Origin: Erwinia sp. E_sp_B01_1
GTDB taxonomy: Bacteria; Pseudomonadota; Gammaproteobacteria; Enterobacterales; Enterobacteriaceae
DNA: 64,000 nt
Reading direction: 5' to 3'
NCBI RefSeq assembly: GCF_036865545.1
Contig: NZ_CP142208.1
Span: forward strand, 1,054,001 to 1,118,000
Part shown: one piece after another, positions 43,340-52,978 of the stretch
How positions within the stretch are numbered: position 1 is the stretch's first letter
Layout: each line of letters starts with the position of its first letter
The notes under the pieces: model-generated
The model's input: the letters and a program-made list of their open reading frames with translations, nothing else
The model's database searches: none
What the model was told of the DNA's origin: nothing
Position numbers and translations under genes: made by a program

Positions 43340-43370
43340 GGCCGGGTAAATTACCGACCCGGCCTTTTTT
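43340..43370 (+). terminator. Rho-independent terminator of the TisB-like gene
   Basis: GGCCGGGT-N9-ACCCGGCC (43340-43364) is followed by six T residues. Confidence 0.88.
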
Positions 43371-43438
43371 CGATCATGAAATTTCTTCATGTCTGATGAA
43401 TTTTCCTCGTTTGCACCTGAATCCCGCTCATGACACTC

Positions 43439-43470
43439 TTACGTCTGGACATTTAGACATCCAGAAGTCT
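43439..43470 (+). promoter_or_regulatory. four tandem MetJ boxes
   Basis: Four adjoining 8-mers read TTACGTCT, GGACATTT, AGACATCC and AGAAGTCT. They match the met-box consensus AGACGTCT at 6, 5, 6 and 7 of 8 positions. Tandem boxes are how MetJ dimers bind cooperatively with SAM. They stand 70 bases ahead of the MetE-like gene. Confidence 0.75.
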
Positions 43471-43539
43471 AAGAATAACGAATCGTGATAATTTCACCGG
43501 TAAATTATGCGCCCATGCGCGTGCCAGGAGTGACACAAC

Positions 43540-44643
43540 ATGCAACAACAAACCTCTCAGTATCGTGCCGAAGTCGTGGGCAGCTATCTGCGTCCTGCGG
43601 CCATCAAACAGGCCCGCGAAGAGTTTCAGGCCGGTAAGATCGATGCTGTCGCGCTGCGTCGTATTGAAGATGAAGCCATTCGTGATGTGGTCACTCAGCA
43701 GCGTGCCTGTGGGCTGAAAGTTGTTACCGATGGGGAATTCCGTCGGGCATGGTGGCACTTCGATTTCTTCGATGGTCTGGAAGGGGTGGAGCGCTATGAA
43801 TCCGAACAGGGGATCCAGTTTAATGGCGTACAGACGAAAGCTCACAGCATTCGCGTGACCGGCAAACTCGGCTTTGGTCATCACCCCATGCTGGAAGATT
43901 TCCGCTATCTGCAAAGCATCAGCGGTGATGCCGTGGCTAAGATGACCATCCCCAGCCCAAGCGTGCTGCATTTTCGCGGGGGCCGTAAAGCCATTGATGC
44001 CAACGTCTATCCCGATCTGAATGCCTATTTTGACGATCTGGCGCAGACTTACCGCGATGCGATCCAGGCGTTTTATGACGCCGGCTGCCGTTATCTGCAA
44101 CTGGACGACACCGTATGGGCCTATCTCTGTTCCGAAGATCAGAAGAGTCAGATCCGCGAACGGGGTGACGATCCGGAAGAGCTGGCACACATCTATGCTC
44201 AGGTGCTGAATAAAGCGATCGAAGGTAAACCGGAGGATCTGACCATTGGTCTGCATGTCTGCCGTGGCAACTTCCGTTCGACCTGGATCTCTGAAGGCGG
44301 TTACGAGCCGGTAGCTGAAATCCTGTTTGGCACCGTTAACATTGATGCCTTCTTCCTGGAGTATGACAACGAACGTTCCGGCGGCTTTGAGCCACTGCGT
44401 TTTGTGAAGCCAGGTAAACAGCAGGTGGTTCTGGGGCTGATTACCACGAAAAACGGTGAGCTGGAAAACCCGGAAACGGTGAAAAAGCGTATTGCTGAAG
44501 CGTCTCAGTATGTCAGCCTCGATCAGATCTGTCTGAGCCCTCAGTGTGGCTTTGCTTCAACAGAAGAGGGCAACAGCCTGACCGAAGAGCAGCAGTGGGC
44601 CAAGCTCCGGCTGGTGGTCGATATCGCTAAAGAAGTCTGGTAA
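43540..44643 (+). CDS. cobalamin-independent methionine synthase family protein (MetE C-terminal-like)
   Basis: This 367-residue TIM-barrel protein corresponds to the catalytic C-terminal half of MetE, as in YxjG/YxjH-type proteins. It has VVGSYLRPAAIKQAREEF, VVTDGEFRRAWWHFDFF, YLQLDDTVWAYLC, the zinc ligands His/Cys in GLHVCRGNFR and the second Cys in LSPQCGFASTEEGN. It lacks the N-terminal MetE half that binds polyglutamylated folate, so it may use another methyl donor. MetJ boxes upstream tie it to methionine control. A terminator follows at 44662-44690. Confidence 0.86.
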   Translation: MQQQTSQYRAEVVGSYLRPAAIKQAREEFQAGKIDAVALRRIEDEAIRDVVTQQRACGLKVVTDGEFRRAWWHFDFFDGLEGVERYESEQGIQFNGVQTKAHSIRVTGKLGFGHHPMLEDFRYLQSISGDAVAKMTIPSPSVLHFRGGRKAIDANVYPDLNAYFDDLAQTYRDAIQAFYDAGCRYLQLDDTVWAYLCSEDQKSQIRERGDDPEELAHIYAQVLNKAIEGKPEDLTIGLHVCRGNFRSTWISEGGYEPVAEILFGTVNIDAFFLEYDNERSGGFEPLRFVKPGKQQVVLGLITTKNGELENPETVKKRIAEASQYVSLDQICLSPQCGFASTEEGNSLTEEQQWAKLRLVVDIAKEVW

Positions 44644-45049
44644 GGCTGCATCAGACTGTGTAAAAGGCGCGATAATTCGCGCCTTTTGTGCATCCCAGTC
44701 CCGATTCATGCAGAAAATAACCCCGCTTCGGGCAAAAAGAATACAAATCATGTAAGGCATCCAGGCCAATAACTGAAGTGATAAGCTGGTTGCTACTTTT
44801 TTTACAACATATCCTTCTGCTTTTCCGATCCTGCCTTGCCTTTCTCCGCTATAAACGGTTTACTTAGCGCCGTTTTTACATTATCCCCCTGTAGTAAAAT
44901 TAAAATCAGCGCAAATCCGCTGCCAGAGCGACCTCAGGACAGAATAATGACCTGTATCGGTTTGAATTATTAGCGTTTTTAGAGCACACAGGGTGATGAA
45001 GCTGACATCACGACTTCACTTAACACCGGTACGGGCTAATTTTCTGCTT
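44644..45049. other. intergenic region upstream of brnQ
   Basis: Apart from the terminator at its left end, no gene is supported over about 400 bases. AT-rich sequence at 44870-44910, with TTTACA and two TAAAAT elements, is a plausible but imperfectly spaced brnQ promoter. Confidence 0.45.
44662..44690 (+). terminator. Rho-independent terminator
   Basis: AAAAGGCGCG-ATAATT-CGCGCCTTTT forms a 10-bp stem after the MetE-like gene. Confidence 0.88.
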
Positions 45050-46372
45050 ATGACTAATCGATTAACTTCCAAAGATATCCTGGCGCTGGGGTTTATGACC
45101 TTTGCCCTGTTTGTGGGCGCTGGCAATATCATCTTCCCGCCGATGGTGGGTATTCAATCTGGTGAACACGTATGGATTGCCGCACTGGGCTTCCTGATCA
45201 CCGCTGTGGGTCTGCCAGTCATCACCGTTATCGCGCTTGCACGCGTTGGCGGCGGCATTGACGCGCTGAGTTCACCCATTGGTAAAGCGGCCGGTATCGT
45301 GCTGGCAACGGTGTGCTATCTCGCAGTAGGCCCCCTGTTCGCCACGCCGCGCACCGCGACAGTCTCCTTTGAAGTCGGCATTGCGCCGCTAACGGGTGAC
45401 GGCGCACTGCCGCTGTTTATCTACAGCCTCGTGTACTTCTCGCTGGTTATTGGCATCTCTCTTTATCCCGGCAAACTGCTGGATACCGTGGGACATTTCC
45501 TTGCGCCGCTGAAAATTGTCGCGCTGGCCGTGTTGGGTATTGCCGCGTTGATCTGGCCTGCGGGCGGCCTGGCGCTGGCTACCGAAGCCTATCAGCATGC
45601 GGCCTTCTCCAGTGGCTTCGTAAACGGCTATCTGACGATGGATACCCTGGGTGCGCTGGTGTTCGGGATTGTGATTGTTAATGCTGCACGCTCGCGTGGC
45701 GTCAGCGAAGCGAAACTGCTGACCCGATACACCGTAATGGCAGGTCTGATCGCGGGTGTTGGCCTGACGCTGGTTTATCTGGCACTGTTCAAACTGGGTT
45801 CAGACAGCGCCTCTATCGTTGATCAGAACGCCAATGGCGCTGCTATTCTTCACGCCTATGTTCAGCAAACCTTTGGCGGCATGGGCAGCAGCTTCCTCGC
45901 CTTGCTGATCTTCGTTGCCTGTATGGTTACGGCTGTGGGCCTGACCTGTGCCTGCGCAGAGTTCTTCGAGCAGTATCTGCCGCTGAGCTATCGCCAGCTG
46001 GTGTTTATCCTGGGCCTGTTCTCCATGCTGGTCTCAAATCTCGGTCTGAGCCATCTGATTGAGATTTCTATTCCGGTTCTGACCGCCATTTATCCGCCTT
46101 GTATCGTGCTGATCCTGCTGAGCTTCACGCTGAACTGGTGGAAAAAAAGCAGTCGTATCATCGCGCCGACCATGCTGGTCAGCCTGCTGTTCGGCATTGT
46201 GGATGCGGTTAAAACTACCAGCTGGAAAGAGGCGATACCTGCCTTCGCGCAGAATCTGCCGCTGGCAGAGCAGGGCCTTGCCTGGCTGCCACCGTCGGTA
46301 GCAATGCTGATTCTGGTTGCGGTTTACGATCGCGTAGCAGCTCGTCAGCAGGTTAATGCACACCAGCAATAA
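45050..46372 (+). CDS. brnQ: branched-chain amino acid transporter BrnQ
   Basis: The 440-residue inner-membrane protein has about twelve spans. It begins [34 protein letters not shown] and carries [28 protein letters not shown], which is nearly identical to E. coli BrnQ. It imports leucine, isoleucine and valine by cation symport. I place the start at 45050 by alignment; an in-frame ATG at 44993 would add 19 residues with no homology. proY follows as in E. coli. Confidence 0.94.
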   Translation: MTNRLTSKDILALGFMTFALFVGAGNIIFPPMVGIQSGEHVWIAALGFLITAVGLPVITVIALARVGGGIDALSSPIGKAAGIVLATVCYLAVGPLFATPRTATVSFEVGIAPLTGDGALPLFIYSLVYFSLVIGISLYPGKLLDTVGHFLAPLKIVALAVLGIAALIWPAGGLALATEAYQHAAFSSGFVNGYLTMDTLGALVFGIVIVNAARSRGVSEAKLLTRYTVMAGLIAGVGLTLVYLALFKLGSDSASIVDQNANGAAILHAYVQQTFGGMGSSFLALLIFVACMVTAVGLTCACAEFFEQYLPLSYRQLVFILGLFSMLVSNLGLSHLIEISIPVLTAIYPPCIVLILLSFTLNWWKKSSRIIAPTMLVSLLFGIVDAVKTTSWKEAIPAFAQNLPLAEQGLAWLPPSVAMLILVAVYDRVAARQQVNAHQQ

Positions 46373-46439
46373 GTGATGAATTCGTCCCCGGCGGCCTTGC
46401 CGCAGGGGATGTTCACAGAGTGATAACAGAAGTAGAAAG

Positions 46440-47795
46440 ATGACAAAAAATACGCTCAAAAAGGGACTGAGTACCCGCCACATTCGTTTTATGGCATTGG
46501 GGTCAGCAATCGGCACCGGGCTGTTCTACGGTTCGGCTGATGCGATGAAGATGGCCGGTCCGAGCGTGATTCTGGCCTATATTATCGGCGGCGCTATTGC
46601 TTATATCATCATGCGCGCGCTGGGCGAAATGTCCGTCAACAACCCTCAGGCCAGCTCCTTCTCTCGCTATGCCCAGGACTACCTTGGCCCGCTGGCAGGT
46701 TACATCACCGGCTGGACCTACTGTTTTGAAATCCTGATTGTCGCCATAGCCGACGTCACCGCCTTCGGGATCTATATGGGCGTCTGGTTCCCGGATGTGC
46801 CGCACTGGATCTGGGTACTGAGCGTGGTGCTGATTATCGGCGCCATCAATATGGCCACGGTAAAGGTGTTCGGCGAAGTCGAGTTCTGGCTCTCTCTGTT
46901 TAAAGTCGCGACCATCATCATCATGATTGTCGCCGGGATTGGCATTATCTTCTGGGGCATCGGCAACGGGGGCCAGGCGACCGGCATCCATAACCTCTGG
47001 ACCAACGGCGGCTTCTTTGCCCACGGCGTGATCGGCATGGTGCTGTCATTGCAGATTGTGATGTTTGCCTACGGCGGCATTGAAATCATCGGGATTACCG
47101 CGGGCGAAGCAAAAGATCCTGAGACATCTATTCCCAAGGCTATTAATACCGTTCCGCTGCGTATTCTGGTGTTCTACGTGGGGACGCTGTTCGTCATCAT
47201 GTCGATCTTCCCCTGGAATCAGGTCGGCACCAACGGCAGTCCTTTTGTGCTGACCTTCCAGCATATGGGCATTGCTGCGGCTGCCGCTATTCTGAACTTT
47301 GTGGTGATTACCGCGTCGTTATCGGCGATTAACAGCGATGTATTTGGCGTTGGCCGCATGCTGCACGGCATGGCAGAGCAGGGACATGCCCCTAAAATGT
47401 TTGGCACTGTCTCACGCCGTGGTATTCCGTGGGTCACCGTGCTGGTGATGATGGCCGCGATGTTGATAGCGGTCTACCTGAACTATCTGATGCCGGAAAA
47501 AGTCTTCCTGGTGATTGCCTCACTGGCCACTTTTGCCACCGTCTGGGTGTGGATAATGATCCTGTTTGCTCAGATTGGTTTCCGCCGGACGCTGAGCAAA
47601 GAGCAGGCTAAAGCGCTGAAGTTTGCTATGCCGGGCGGCATCTTTACCGCCCTGGTTGGGATTCTGTTCCTGGCCTTTATTATCGGCCTGATTGGTTACT
47701 TCCCGGATACCCGGATATCGCTGTACGTGGGAGTAGGCTGGATAGTGCTGCTGCTGGTCAGCTGGCTCTTCGTGCGGAAAAAAGTCACCGTATAA
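46440..47795 (+). CDS. proY: proline-specific permease ProY
   Basis: The 451-residue amino acid permease of the APC superfamily has about twelve spans. It carries [54 protein letters not shown] and the [28 protein letters not shown] motif. E. coli ProY is a cryptic proline transporter in the same slot after brnQ. malZ, which follows in E. coli, is missing here. A terminator follows at 47801-47830. Confidence 0.92.
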   Translation: MTKNTLKKGLSTRHIRFMALGSAIGTGLFYGSADAMKMAGPSVILAYIIGGAIAYIIMRALGEMSVNNPQASSFSRYAQDYLGPLAGYITGWTYCFEILIVAIADVTAFGIYMGVWFPDVPHWIWVLSVVLIIGAINMATVKVFGEVEFWLSLFKVATIIIMIVAGIGIIFWGIGNGGQATGIHNLWTNGGFFAHGVIGMVLSLQIVMFAYGGIEIIGITAGEAKDPETSIPKAINTVPLRILVFYVGTLFVIMSIFPWNQVGTNGSPFVLTFQHMGIAAAAAILNFVVITASLSAINSDVFGVGRMLHGMAEQGHAPKMFGTVSRRGIPWVTVLVMMAAMLIAVYLNYLMPEKVFLVIASLATFATVWVWIMILFAQIGFRRTLSKEQAKALKFAMPGGIFTALVGILFLAFIIGLIGYFPDTRISLYVGVGWIVLLLVSWLFVRKKVTV

Positions 47796-47800
47796 CTGCA

Positions 47801-47830
47801 AAAAGGCCGGAGAAATCCGGCCTTTTTGTT
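47801..47830 (+). terminator. Rho-independent terminator
   Basis: AAAAGGCCGG-AGAAAT-CCGGCCTTTT follows proY and precedes the convergent phosphatase gene. Confidence 0.88.
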
Positions 47831-47890
47831 TTCAACAGCGCACCAGAGCGCCGTTTCGTAATTATTACCCTCACCGAACCCCACGGTGCA

Positions 47891-49141
47891 TCAGGGATAA
47901 CTTACAGGCTCAAGCCATGAGTGGTCGATATTCTCGCTGATATGCTCCAGTGAAGAGTCATAAAGGCAAAGCGTGCCTGCAGGGGTATTTTTACAGCCGG
48001 GAAAGTGCCACTCAGCGATCATCAACGGATTATCGGCACTTAATGGCGTAAGGTGCCGGATTTGATCCAGGCTTTGCGACTGAAAATAGATGCGGAGATA
48101 GCGTTGCCGGCTCTGTGTATCCTGCCAGCGTTCGAAAACAAGGCTGCCACCGGGCGGGATATTTCCCCGGGGATAATCGCCCTGTTGCCATGTGAAGTTG
48201 AGCAGGGTACGCAGGTAAGAGATATTGATATCGCTGGCGACATAGAGCAGCCAGCGAACGTCAGGTGGGGCATCCTGCTGTTTTCCCGGCTTCATGGCCT
48301 TGGCGATTTGCCCCATCAACACTGAGCCTCCCCGACGGGCGGCTGAAGGCAGGTCATTGGTGAAGTCATACTTCGCCGTCAGCAGCGGCATCAGTTTACC
48401 CACATCAGCCGCGCTGTCGGCATGGCCAAAGGCGACCTTATCCAGCGGCTGATTTTCACTCCAGGCGAGCCGGATCGTTTCTGCCATCGCGGCCAGCGTG
48501 TCCAGTCCAACGATTGCTAATCCACCGTTGGACCAGCTCTTTAAAACCCACGGCTGTTCGAAAGCAGGGCAGGGACGATCCTTCTCACAGACAGCGTTTT
48601 TGAGGAGGGAAATTTGGGGTTGCAGACGCTGTTGTGCCTGCTGCAGATCGCCTCCCAGCGCGGTGAGCGCTTCCTGTCTGTTGCGGGCTTTTTCCGCTTC
48701 GCTGGCTTTATGGCTGGGGAATGAGAAGAGCACATCCCTGTTTTTCAGCGTCTCTACAGGTACGTCACAGCCGGGAAAAGCCGCTGAAGAGTATGCATTT
48801 GCGGTAGCCTGGGTGCGTTGCAACGTGCTGGACCGAATATAAACATCACCAGAGGCAGGGCAGCCAGCCGGAAGCAGGCCAAGCGCACGGTAGCGCTGAA
48901 CTTCATAACGGGCTTTCAGTATAACCGCAGCTTCACCCTGGCCGGTCAGATGGCCGTCTTCAGTCTGCCAGGCTGGCCAGTTGCGCCCCGAGCCAACTTC
49001 AATCAACTTACGATCGCCAGGGGTGGGTGGGCGGACGCCATGTCGGCTGACCTCCACCACTTTTTCCAGCCTGTAGTGAGCCTCTTCAGCCTGCAGACTC
49101 AGGCTGAAGAGGCTCAACAGCAGGATAAGGAGGCGGCTCAT
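47891..49141 (-). CDS. periplasmic histidine-acid phosphatase with atypical HD motif
   Basis: The protein of about 416 residues has a signal peptide (MSRLLILLLSLFSLSLQA). Its N-terminal catalytic motif is intact (R33-H34-G35-VRPP, with the nucleophile His34), and the second Arg motif (YIRSSTLQRTQATANAY) is present. At the usual HD site it reads VASDINI, with S303-D304 where Agp has GHDSN and AppA AGHDTN. The substrate-binding His is thus a Ser, and activity may be altered. Relatives are glucose-1-phosphatase and phytase. Several cysteines suggest disulfides. An ATG at 49171 is an alternative start. Confidence 0.82.
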   Translation of the reverse strand: MSRLLILLLSLFSLSLQAEEAHYRLEKVVEVSRHGVRPPTPGDRKLIEVGSGRNWPAWQTEDGHLTGQGEAAVILKARYEVQRYRALGLLPAGCPASGDVYIRSSTLQRTQATANAYSSAAFPGCDVPVETLKNRDVLFSFPSHKASEAEKARNRQEALTALGGDLQQAQQRLQPQISLLKNAVCEKDRPCPAFEQPWVLKSWSNGGLAIVGLDTLAAMAETIRLAWSENQPLDKVAFGHADSAADVGKLMPLLTAKYDFTNDLPSAARRGGSVLMGQIAKAMKPGKQQDAPPDVRWLLYVASDINISYLRTLLNFTWQQGDYPRGNIPPGGSLVFERWQDTQSRQRYLRIYFQSQSLDQIRHLTPLSADNPLMIAEWHFPGCKNTPAGTLCLYDSSLEHISENIDHSWLEPVSYP

Positions 49142-49232
49142 TGAGCGCCCTGGGGCATCAGAAGTTTTCATCGCCACAGACAGTAACCTAATCGTCGGGG
49201 CAATGAAACCACCGCGCCTGGCGTGTTTGAGC

Positions 49233-51179
49233 CTATAAATTATTGCCCAGCGCAATGGTGCTGCCCAGATCGGTCAGATGGTGCGTATCGTAATAAAGCG
49301 GCAACCCTTTACTGGCAATCAGACAGCCTTGCAGCGTGCATAAGTTATCTTTCAACCGGATAACCTTGACCCCTTTCTGGGCATAAGCGTCCAGCAGAGA
49401 GTTGATTTTATCTTCAGTCAGATGGAAGCGCAGAGTCCGGTCTGTGGTTTTTTGGGGCTGCGAGCTGTTACTGAGCCAGCCGTTGAGGGTTTTCCGCAAC
49501 GGGATGTGCTGGCTGTTGTTAAAGCGCAGAGGATCGATATCCAGCCCCGGCGCATCTTCAATCAGGGTGACTTTTTTATTGGCGGCCAGTAATTGCGTTA
49601 CCGCATTGCCAATCCCCGCATCAAGAGCCTGATAATTGTCGGTGACTTTTCCATCAAGGGAGCGGTAGCCATAGCCGGGTGTCAGCGATAATCCGGCGGA
49701 CCAGTAGGCGGTAATCACCACTTCATCGACTTTATCACTGAGCAGGGTTTTCATGACCGCCTGATTAAACGCCGAGCACTGCTCGCCCTGAGCAGGCTGC
49801 TCGCTCATATAACGGCTGGCACCCACTAAAAACGGACAGGATGATTTGGTCAGTTCAAACAGAGGCTTCTGCTTTGCTGAAGCATAGTGCTCAACAGCCG
49901 ATCTCAGGGCGGCTGCGTGGCTGTCTCCCACCAGCGCAACGGCGGGTACGGCCGTTACTGGCATGCACAGGCTGTTGGTTGACGGCAGGTTAGGGCCATA
50001 GGTTAGCAGGCAGGGATTGGTTTGTGCCTCGATCTTGTAGAACTCGCCGTTATTGACCTGCTCGCTGACCCGATATTTCAACCCGCCGGTCAGATAGATT
50101 GAGGTAAAGGTTAAAATACCTACCCCGCACATCAGCGTGTAGACAGTAATAATTCGCTGCCCTGGCTGGGCGGGGCGACGGAAGGGTTTTTCCACAAAAT
50201 ACCAGGAGAAAGTGGCGATTAACAGCGCGCCCGCACTGATCGTCAGTCCCTGTACTACCGTCAGAGGATCATCTGTACTGATCCTCGCCAGGCTCAGTAA
50301 AGGCCAGTGCCACAGGTACCAGGAGTAGGAGACTTTACCTATAAAGACCATCACGGGATTCTCCAGCAGCCGCCGGTGAATCCCGTTGTGGGTCAGCATC
50401 AACAGCACGGCTCCGCCGACCGGCATCAAAGCCAGATAGCCGGGAAAGGCGCTCTCTTTATCCAGCGTAAATACCGGGACCAGGATCAGCACCAAACCGG
50501 CCAGCGTCAGCGGCAGGCTCTTTGTCCCGGTAACGGGCTGGCTACGGTACAGGGCCAGCAGGACGCCCGCACCCAGTTCCCAGGCACGGGTATGCAGCAG
50601 ATAAAATGCGTTACTGGTGTTGAGGGGGGTAATAACGATACCCGCTACCAGTGAGGCCAGACTCAGCACGGCGATCGCCACTTTGGGCGAGAAGCGCAGC
50701 TTGTGGGCCAGCAGCAGCAACGCAGGAAGGACAAAATAGAATTGCTCCTCTATTCCCAGCGACCAGGTCATCAGCATGGGGTTGAGATCGGCATCAGGAT
50801 TAAAATAATCGATGCCTTTCATCAGCATGATATTGGGAACGAACAGCAGGACTGAGGTGACATATTTCGCCAGATCGCGGAACTCCAGCGGAGAGAGAAG
50901 GTTATAGCTGAGTGCCGTAATGCAGAACAGCATAAAGAATAGCGCGGGCGCAATACGACGTATCCGTCGGATATAAAATTGCTGAAAGGAGAACCGGTGC
51001 TGGCTTATTTCACGCGAAATAATACTGCCAATCAAAAATCCGGAGATCACGAAGAAAACATCCACACCAATAAACCCTCCGCTTAATGCTCCCACTCCGG
51101 AATGGAACAGAACCACCAGCAGGATGGCAAGGGCCCTCAGGCCATCAATATCTCTGCGATACGCAAGCACGTTAACCAT
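49233..51179 (-). CDS. OafA/YrhL-type acyltransferase with C-terminal SGNH domain
   Basis: The protein of about 648 residues has an N-terminal acyltransferase-3 membrane domain of about ten spans (YRRDIDGLRALAILLVVLFHSGVGALSGGFIGVDVFFVISGFLI, with the catalytic His in LFHSG). The C-terminal periplasmic SGNH hydrolase-like domain has GDSHAAALRSA and DTHHLTDLG. Such fusions O-acetylate O-antigen, peptidoglycan or exopolysaccharide. I place the start at 51179 behind GGAAAG. It is transcribed toward the phosphatase gene, 91 bases away, so the two may form a unit. The acceptor glycan is unknown. Confidence 0.87.
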   Translation of the reverse strand: MVNVLAYRRDIDGLRALAILLVVLFHSGVGALSGGFIGVDVFFVISGFLIGSIISREISQHRFSFQQFYIRRIRRIAPALFFMLFCITALSYNLLSPLEFRDLAKYVTSVLLFVPNIMLMKGIDYFNPDADLNPMLMTWSLGIEEQFYFVLPALLLLAHKLRFSPKVAIAVLSLASLVAGIVITPLNTSNAFYLLHTRAWELGAGVLLALYRSQPVTGTKSLPLTLAGLVLILVPVFTLDKESAFPGYLALMPVGGAVLLMLTHNGIHRRLLENPVMVFIGKVSYSWYLWHWPLLSLARISTDDPLTVVQGLTISAGALLIATFSWYFVEKPFRRPAQPGQRIITVYTLMCGVGILTFTSIYLTGGLKYRVSEQVNNGEFYKIEAQTNPCLLTYGPNLPSTNSLCMPVTAVPAVALVGDSHAAALRSAVEHYASAKQKPLFELTKSSCPFLVGASRYMSEQPAQGEQCSAFNQAVMKTLLSDKVDEVVITAYWSAGLSLTPGYGYRSLDGKVTDNYQALDAGIGNAVTQLLAANKKVTLIEDAPGLDIDPLRFNNSQHIPLRKTLNGWLSNSSQPQKTTDRTLRFHLTEDKINSLLDAYAQKGVKVIRLKDNLCTLQGCLIASKGLPLYYDTHHLTDLGSTIALGNNL

Positions 51180-51511
51180 GTTTAATCTTTCCACAAAGCT
51201 CAACATTGGTGTTGAAAGGAAAAAATCTGACCCATGAGTCCAGCTGGCACGGCAGGGTAAGAGCAGTGACCTTGCTGAGGCTGGCTGATTTTACAGAGTA
51301 ACGATGCCGGATAAGAGTGGCTATATGCGAGGTAAAAAATAGAAAAATCTCAGAGACGAATCTCAAAGAATATAAAAATTTTATTCTGGGTTTAACAGGG
51401 ATTAATAAAGAAATAAATGAATTAAAGAGGTGGCTGGAGGGATAGCAAGGCTTGATATGAAAGCAATAAAAAAGGCCCGCCTTAGCGAGCCTTTCAGGAA
51501 CGGGAAAGCTA
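51180..51511. other. AT-rich intergenic region
   Basis: Over about 330 bases I see only the peroxiredoxin terminator (about 51472-51500) and AT-rich sequence that presumably holds the acyltransferase promoter. No gene is supported. Confidence 0.5.
51472..51500 (-). terminator. Rho-independent terminator of the peroxiredoxin gene
   Basis: On the minus strand GGCTCGC-TAAG-GCGGGCC is followed by six T residues. The stem has one mismatch. Confidence 0.75.
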
Positions 51512-52114
51512 TTACAGCTTAGCCGCGTTCTCGGACAGGTATTTAGCAACGCCGTCTGGAGACGCGCCCATACCTTCTTTTCCTTTTTCCCACTGAGCCG
51601 GGCACACTTCGCCGTGCTCTTCGTGGAACTGCAGCGCGTCAACCATACGCAGCATTTCATCAACGTTACGGCCCAGTGGCAGGTCGTTAACAACCTGGTG
51701 GCGAACCACACCGGCTTTGTCGATCAGGAATGAACCACGCAGAGCAACGCCTGCGTCCGGATGCTCAATACCGTAAGCTTTCTGCACTTCACGCTTGATA
51801 TCAGCAACCATGGCATATTTCACTTCGCCGATGCCGCCTTTTTCGATTGGAGTTTTGCGCCATGCGTTATGCACAAACTCAGAATCGAAGGAAACGCCGA
51901 CCACTTCCACGCCGCGCTTCTGGAACTCTTCGTAACGCTTGTCGAAGGCAATCAGTTCAGAAGGACAAACGAAGGTGAAGTCCATTGGCCAGAAGAACAC
52001 AACGGTAGCTTTACCAGCGGTGTGTTTTTTGAAGTTGAAGTTTTCAACGATTTCACCGTTGCCCAGCACGGCTGCGGCAGTAAAATCAGGGGCTTGACGA
52101 GTTACCAGGACCAT
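51512..52114 (-). CDS. typical 2-Cys peroxiredoxin (AhpC/Tsa family)
   Basis: The 200-residue cytoplasmic thiol peroxidase has the peroxidatic Cys at residue 50 (FWPMDFTFVCPSEL), the conserved Arg in SFLIDKAGVVRHQV, and the resolving Cys in HGEVCPAQW. The GG-IG and C-terminal helix features of sensitive typical 2-Cys enzymes appear (GGIGEVKY, C-terminal VAKYLSENAAKL). It reduces hydrogen peroxide and organic peroxides. The start at 52114 follows AGGAGTG. It is a single gene lying upstream of acpH, where E. coli has none. Confidence 0.92.
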   Translation of the reverse strand: MVLVTRQAPDFTAAAVLGNGEIVENFNFKKHTAGKATVVFFWPMDFTFVCPSELIAFDKRYEEFQKRGVEVVGVSFDSEFVHNAWRKTPIEKGGIGEVKYAMVADIKREVQKAYGIEHPDAGVALRGSFLIDKAGVVRHQVVNDLPLGRNVDEMLRMVDALQFHEEHGEVCPAQWEKGKEGMGASPDGVAKYLSENAAKL

Positions 52115-52308
52115 ATTCACTCCTGTAAAGGTAGTTAGATTAAGAAAACAAAACGCCTGCAGTATAAAAGCGACGCCTGTGAAGGTACCAGCGCTAAACG
52201 CCGATTATTCTGATAGGTGTAACCTATCAAAACAGGTGAATTACTAAAGCAGTCCCATACAATAGACTTTTTCAGCAAAAGGGCAAGGGTTATGCACTTT
52301 GCATCAGG

Positions 52309-52890
52309 CTACAGGGCTTTGCGGGCGGCTTTTTCCATCATCACCGGATAAAACTGCCAGAAAAAAGCGTTAAACTGTTCATAGTTATCACTAAAATCCT
52401 GCCATGAATTTTCCAGCGCGGCCAGGCGCGGGCGACGACTGGCCATCCCGCTTAACACGTTTTGCAGATAATCCGCCTCTGCATAACGTTCCATCCAGCG
52501 CTGAGTCCATAAGTAACGGTTAAGATTCTGGAAACGCTCTGGTGTCGAGGGTAATTCAGGCTCGATCACAGATTTCGCATTAGCCAAAAAAGCTGGCAAA
52601 GAAATTTCCGGGACGATTTTATCCCAGTGGCGTGACAGAAAATGATCCCACACCACGTCGAGCGTAATCGGGGATACGCGCCGGGTTTCAACGCGGAAAA
52701 ACTCACGGGCGGCGCGGACCTCGGGCAGTGAATCGGTCATCACATCAATACGGCGATGATGCAGGATCCCCTCAGCAACGGACTCAGGCCAGTCATTATG
52801 CGGGTTGCCACGCACAAAATCGGCCATCAGGTTACCGAGAAGAGAGCTGTCGGCCAGTGAGGCCAGGTGAAGGTGAGCAAGAAAGTTCAT
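52309..52890 (-). CDS. acpH: acyl carrier protein phosphodiesterase
   Basis: The 193-residue HD-superfamily enzyme begins [28 protein letters not shown] and has [15 protein letters not shown] and [12 protein letters not shown] motifs, closely matching E. coli AcpH (193 residues). It removes 4'-phosphopantetheine from acyl carrier protein. It is divergent from queA, as in E. coli. Confidence 0.95.
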   Translation of the reverse strand: MNFLAHLHLASLADSSLLGNLMADFVRGNPHNDWPESVAEGILHHRRIDVMTDSLPEVRAAREFFRVETRRVSPITLDVVWDHFLSRHWDKIVPEISLPAFLANAKSVIEPELPSTPERFQNLNRYLWTQRWMERYAEADYLQNVLSGMASRRPRLAALENSWQDFSDNYEQFNAFFWQFYPVMMEKAARKAL

Positions 52891-52978
52891 GGGGGGAGTA
52901 TATCGTGCGGGGAGTTGTTTAGATATGAGCGGTTATCAGCTAGAATGTGCGCCCTGATTTCCCAGACAGTGAATGACC

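Noticed and set aside
51172-51711. A 179-codon frame running through the peroxiredoxin terminator
   Set aside because: It overlaps the 3' end of the peroxiredoxin gene in another frame, crosses its terminator, and reads like out-of-frame sequence.
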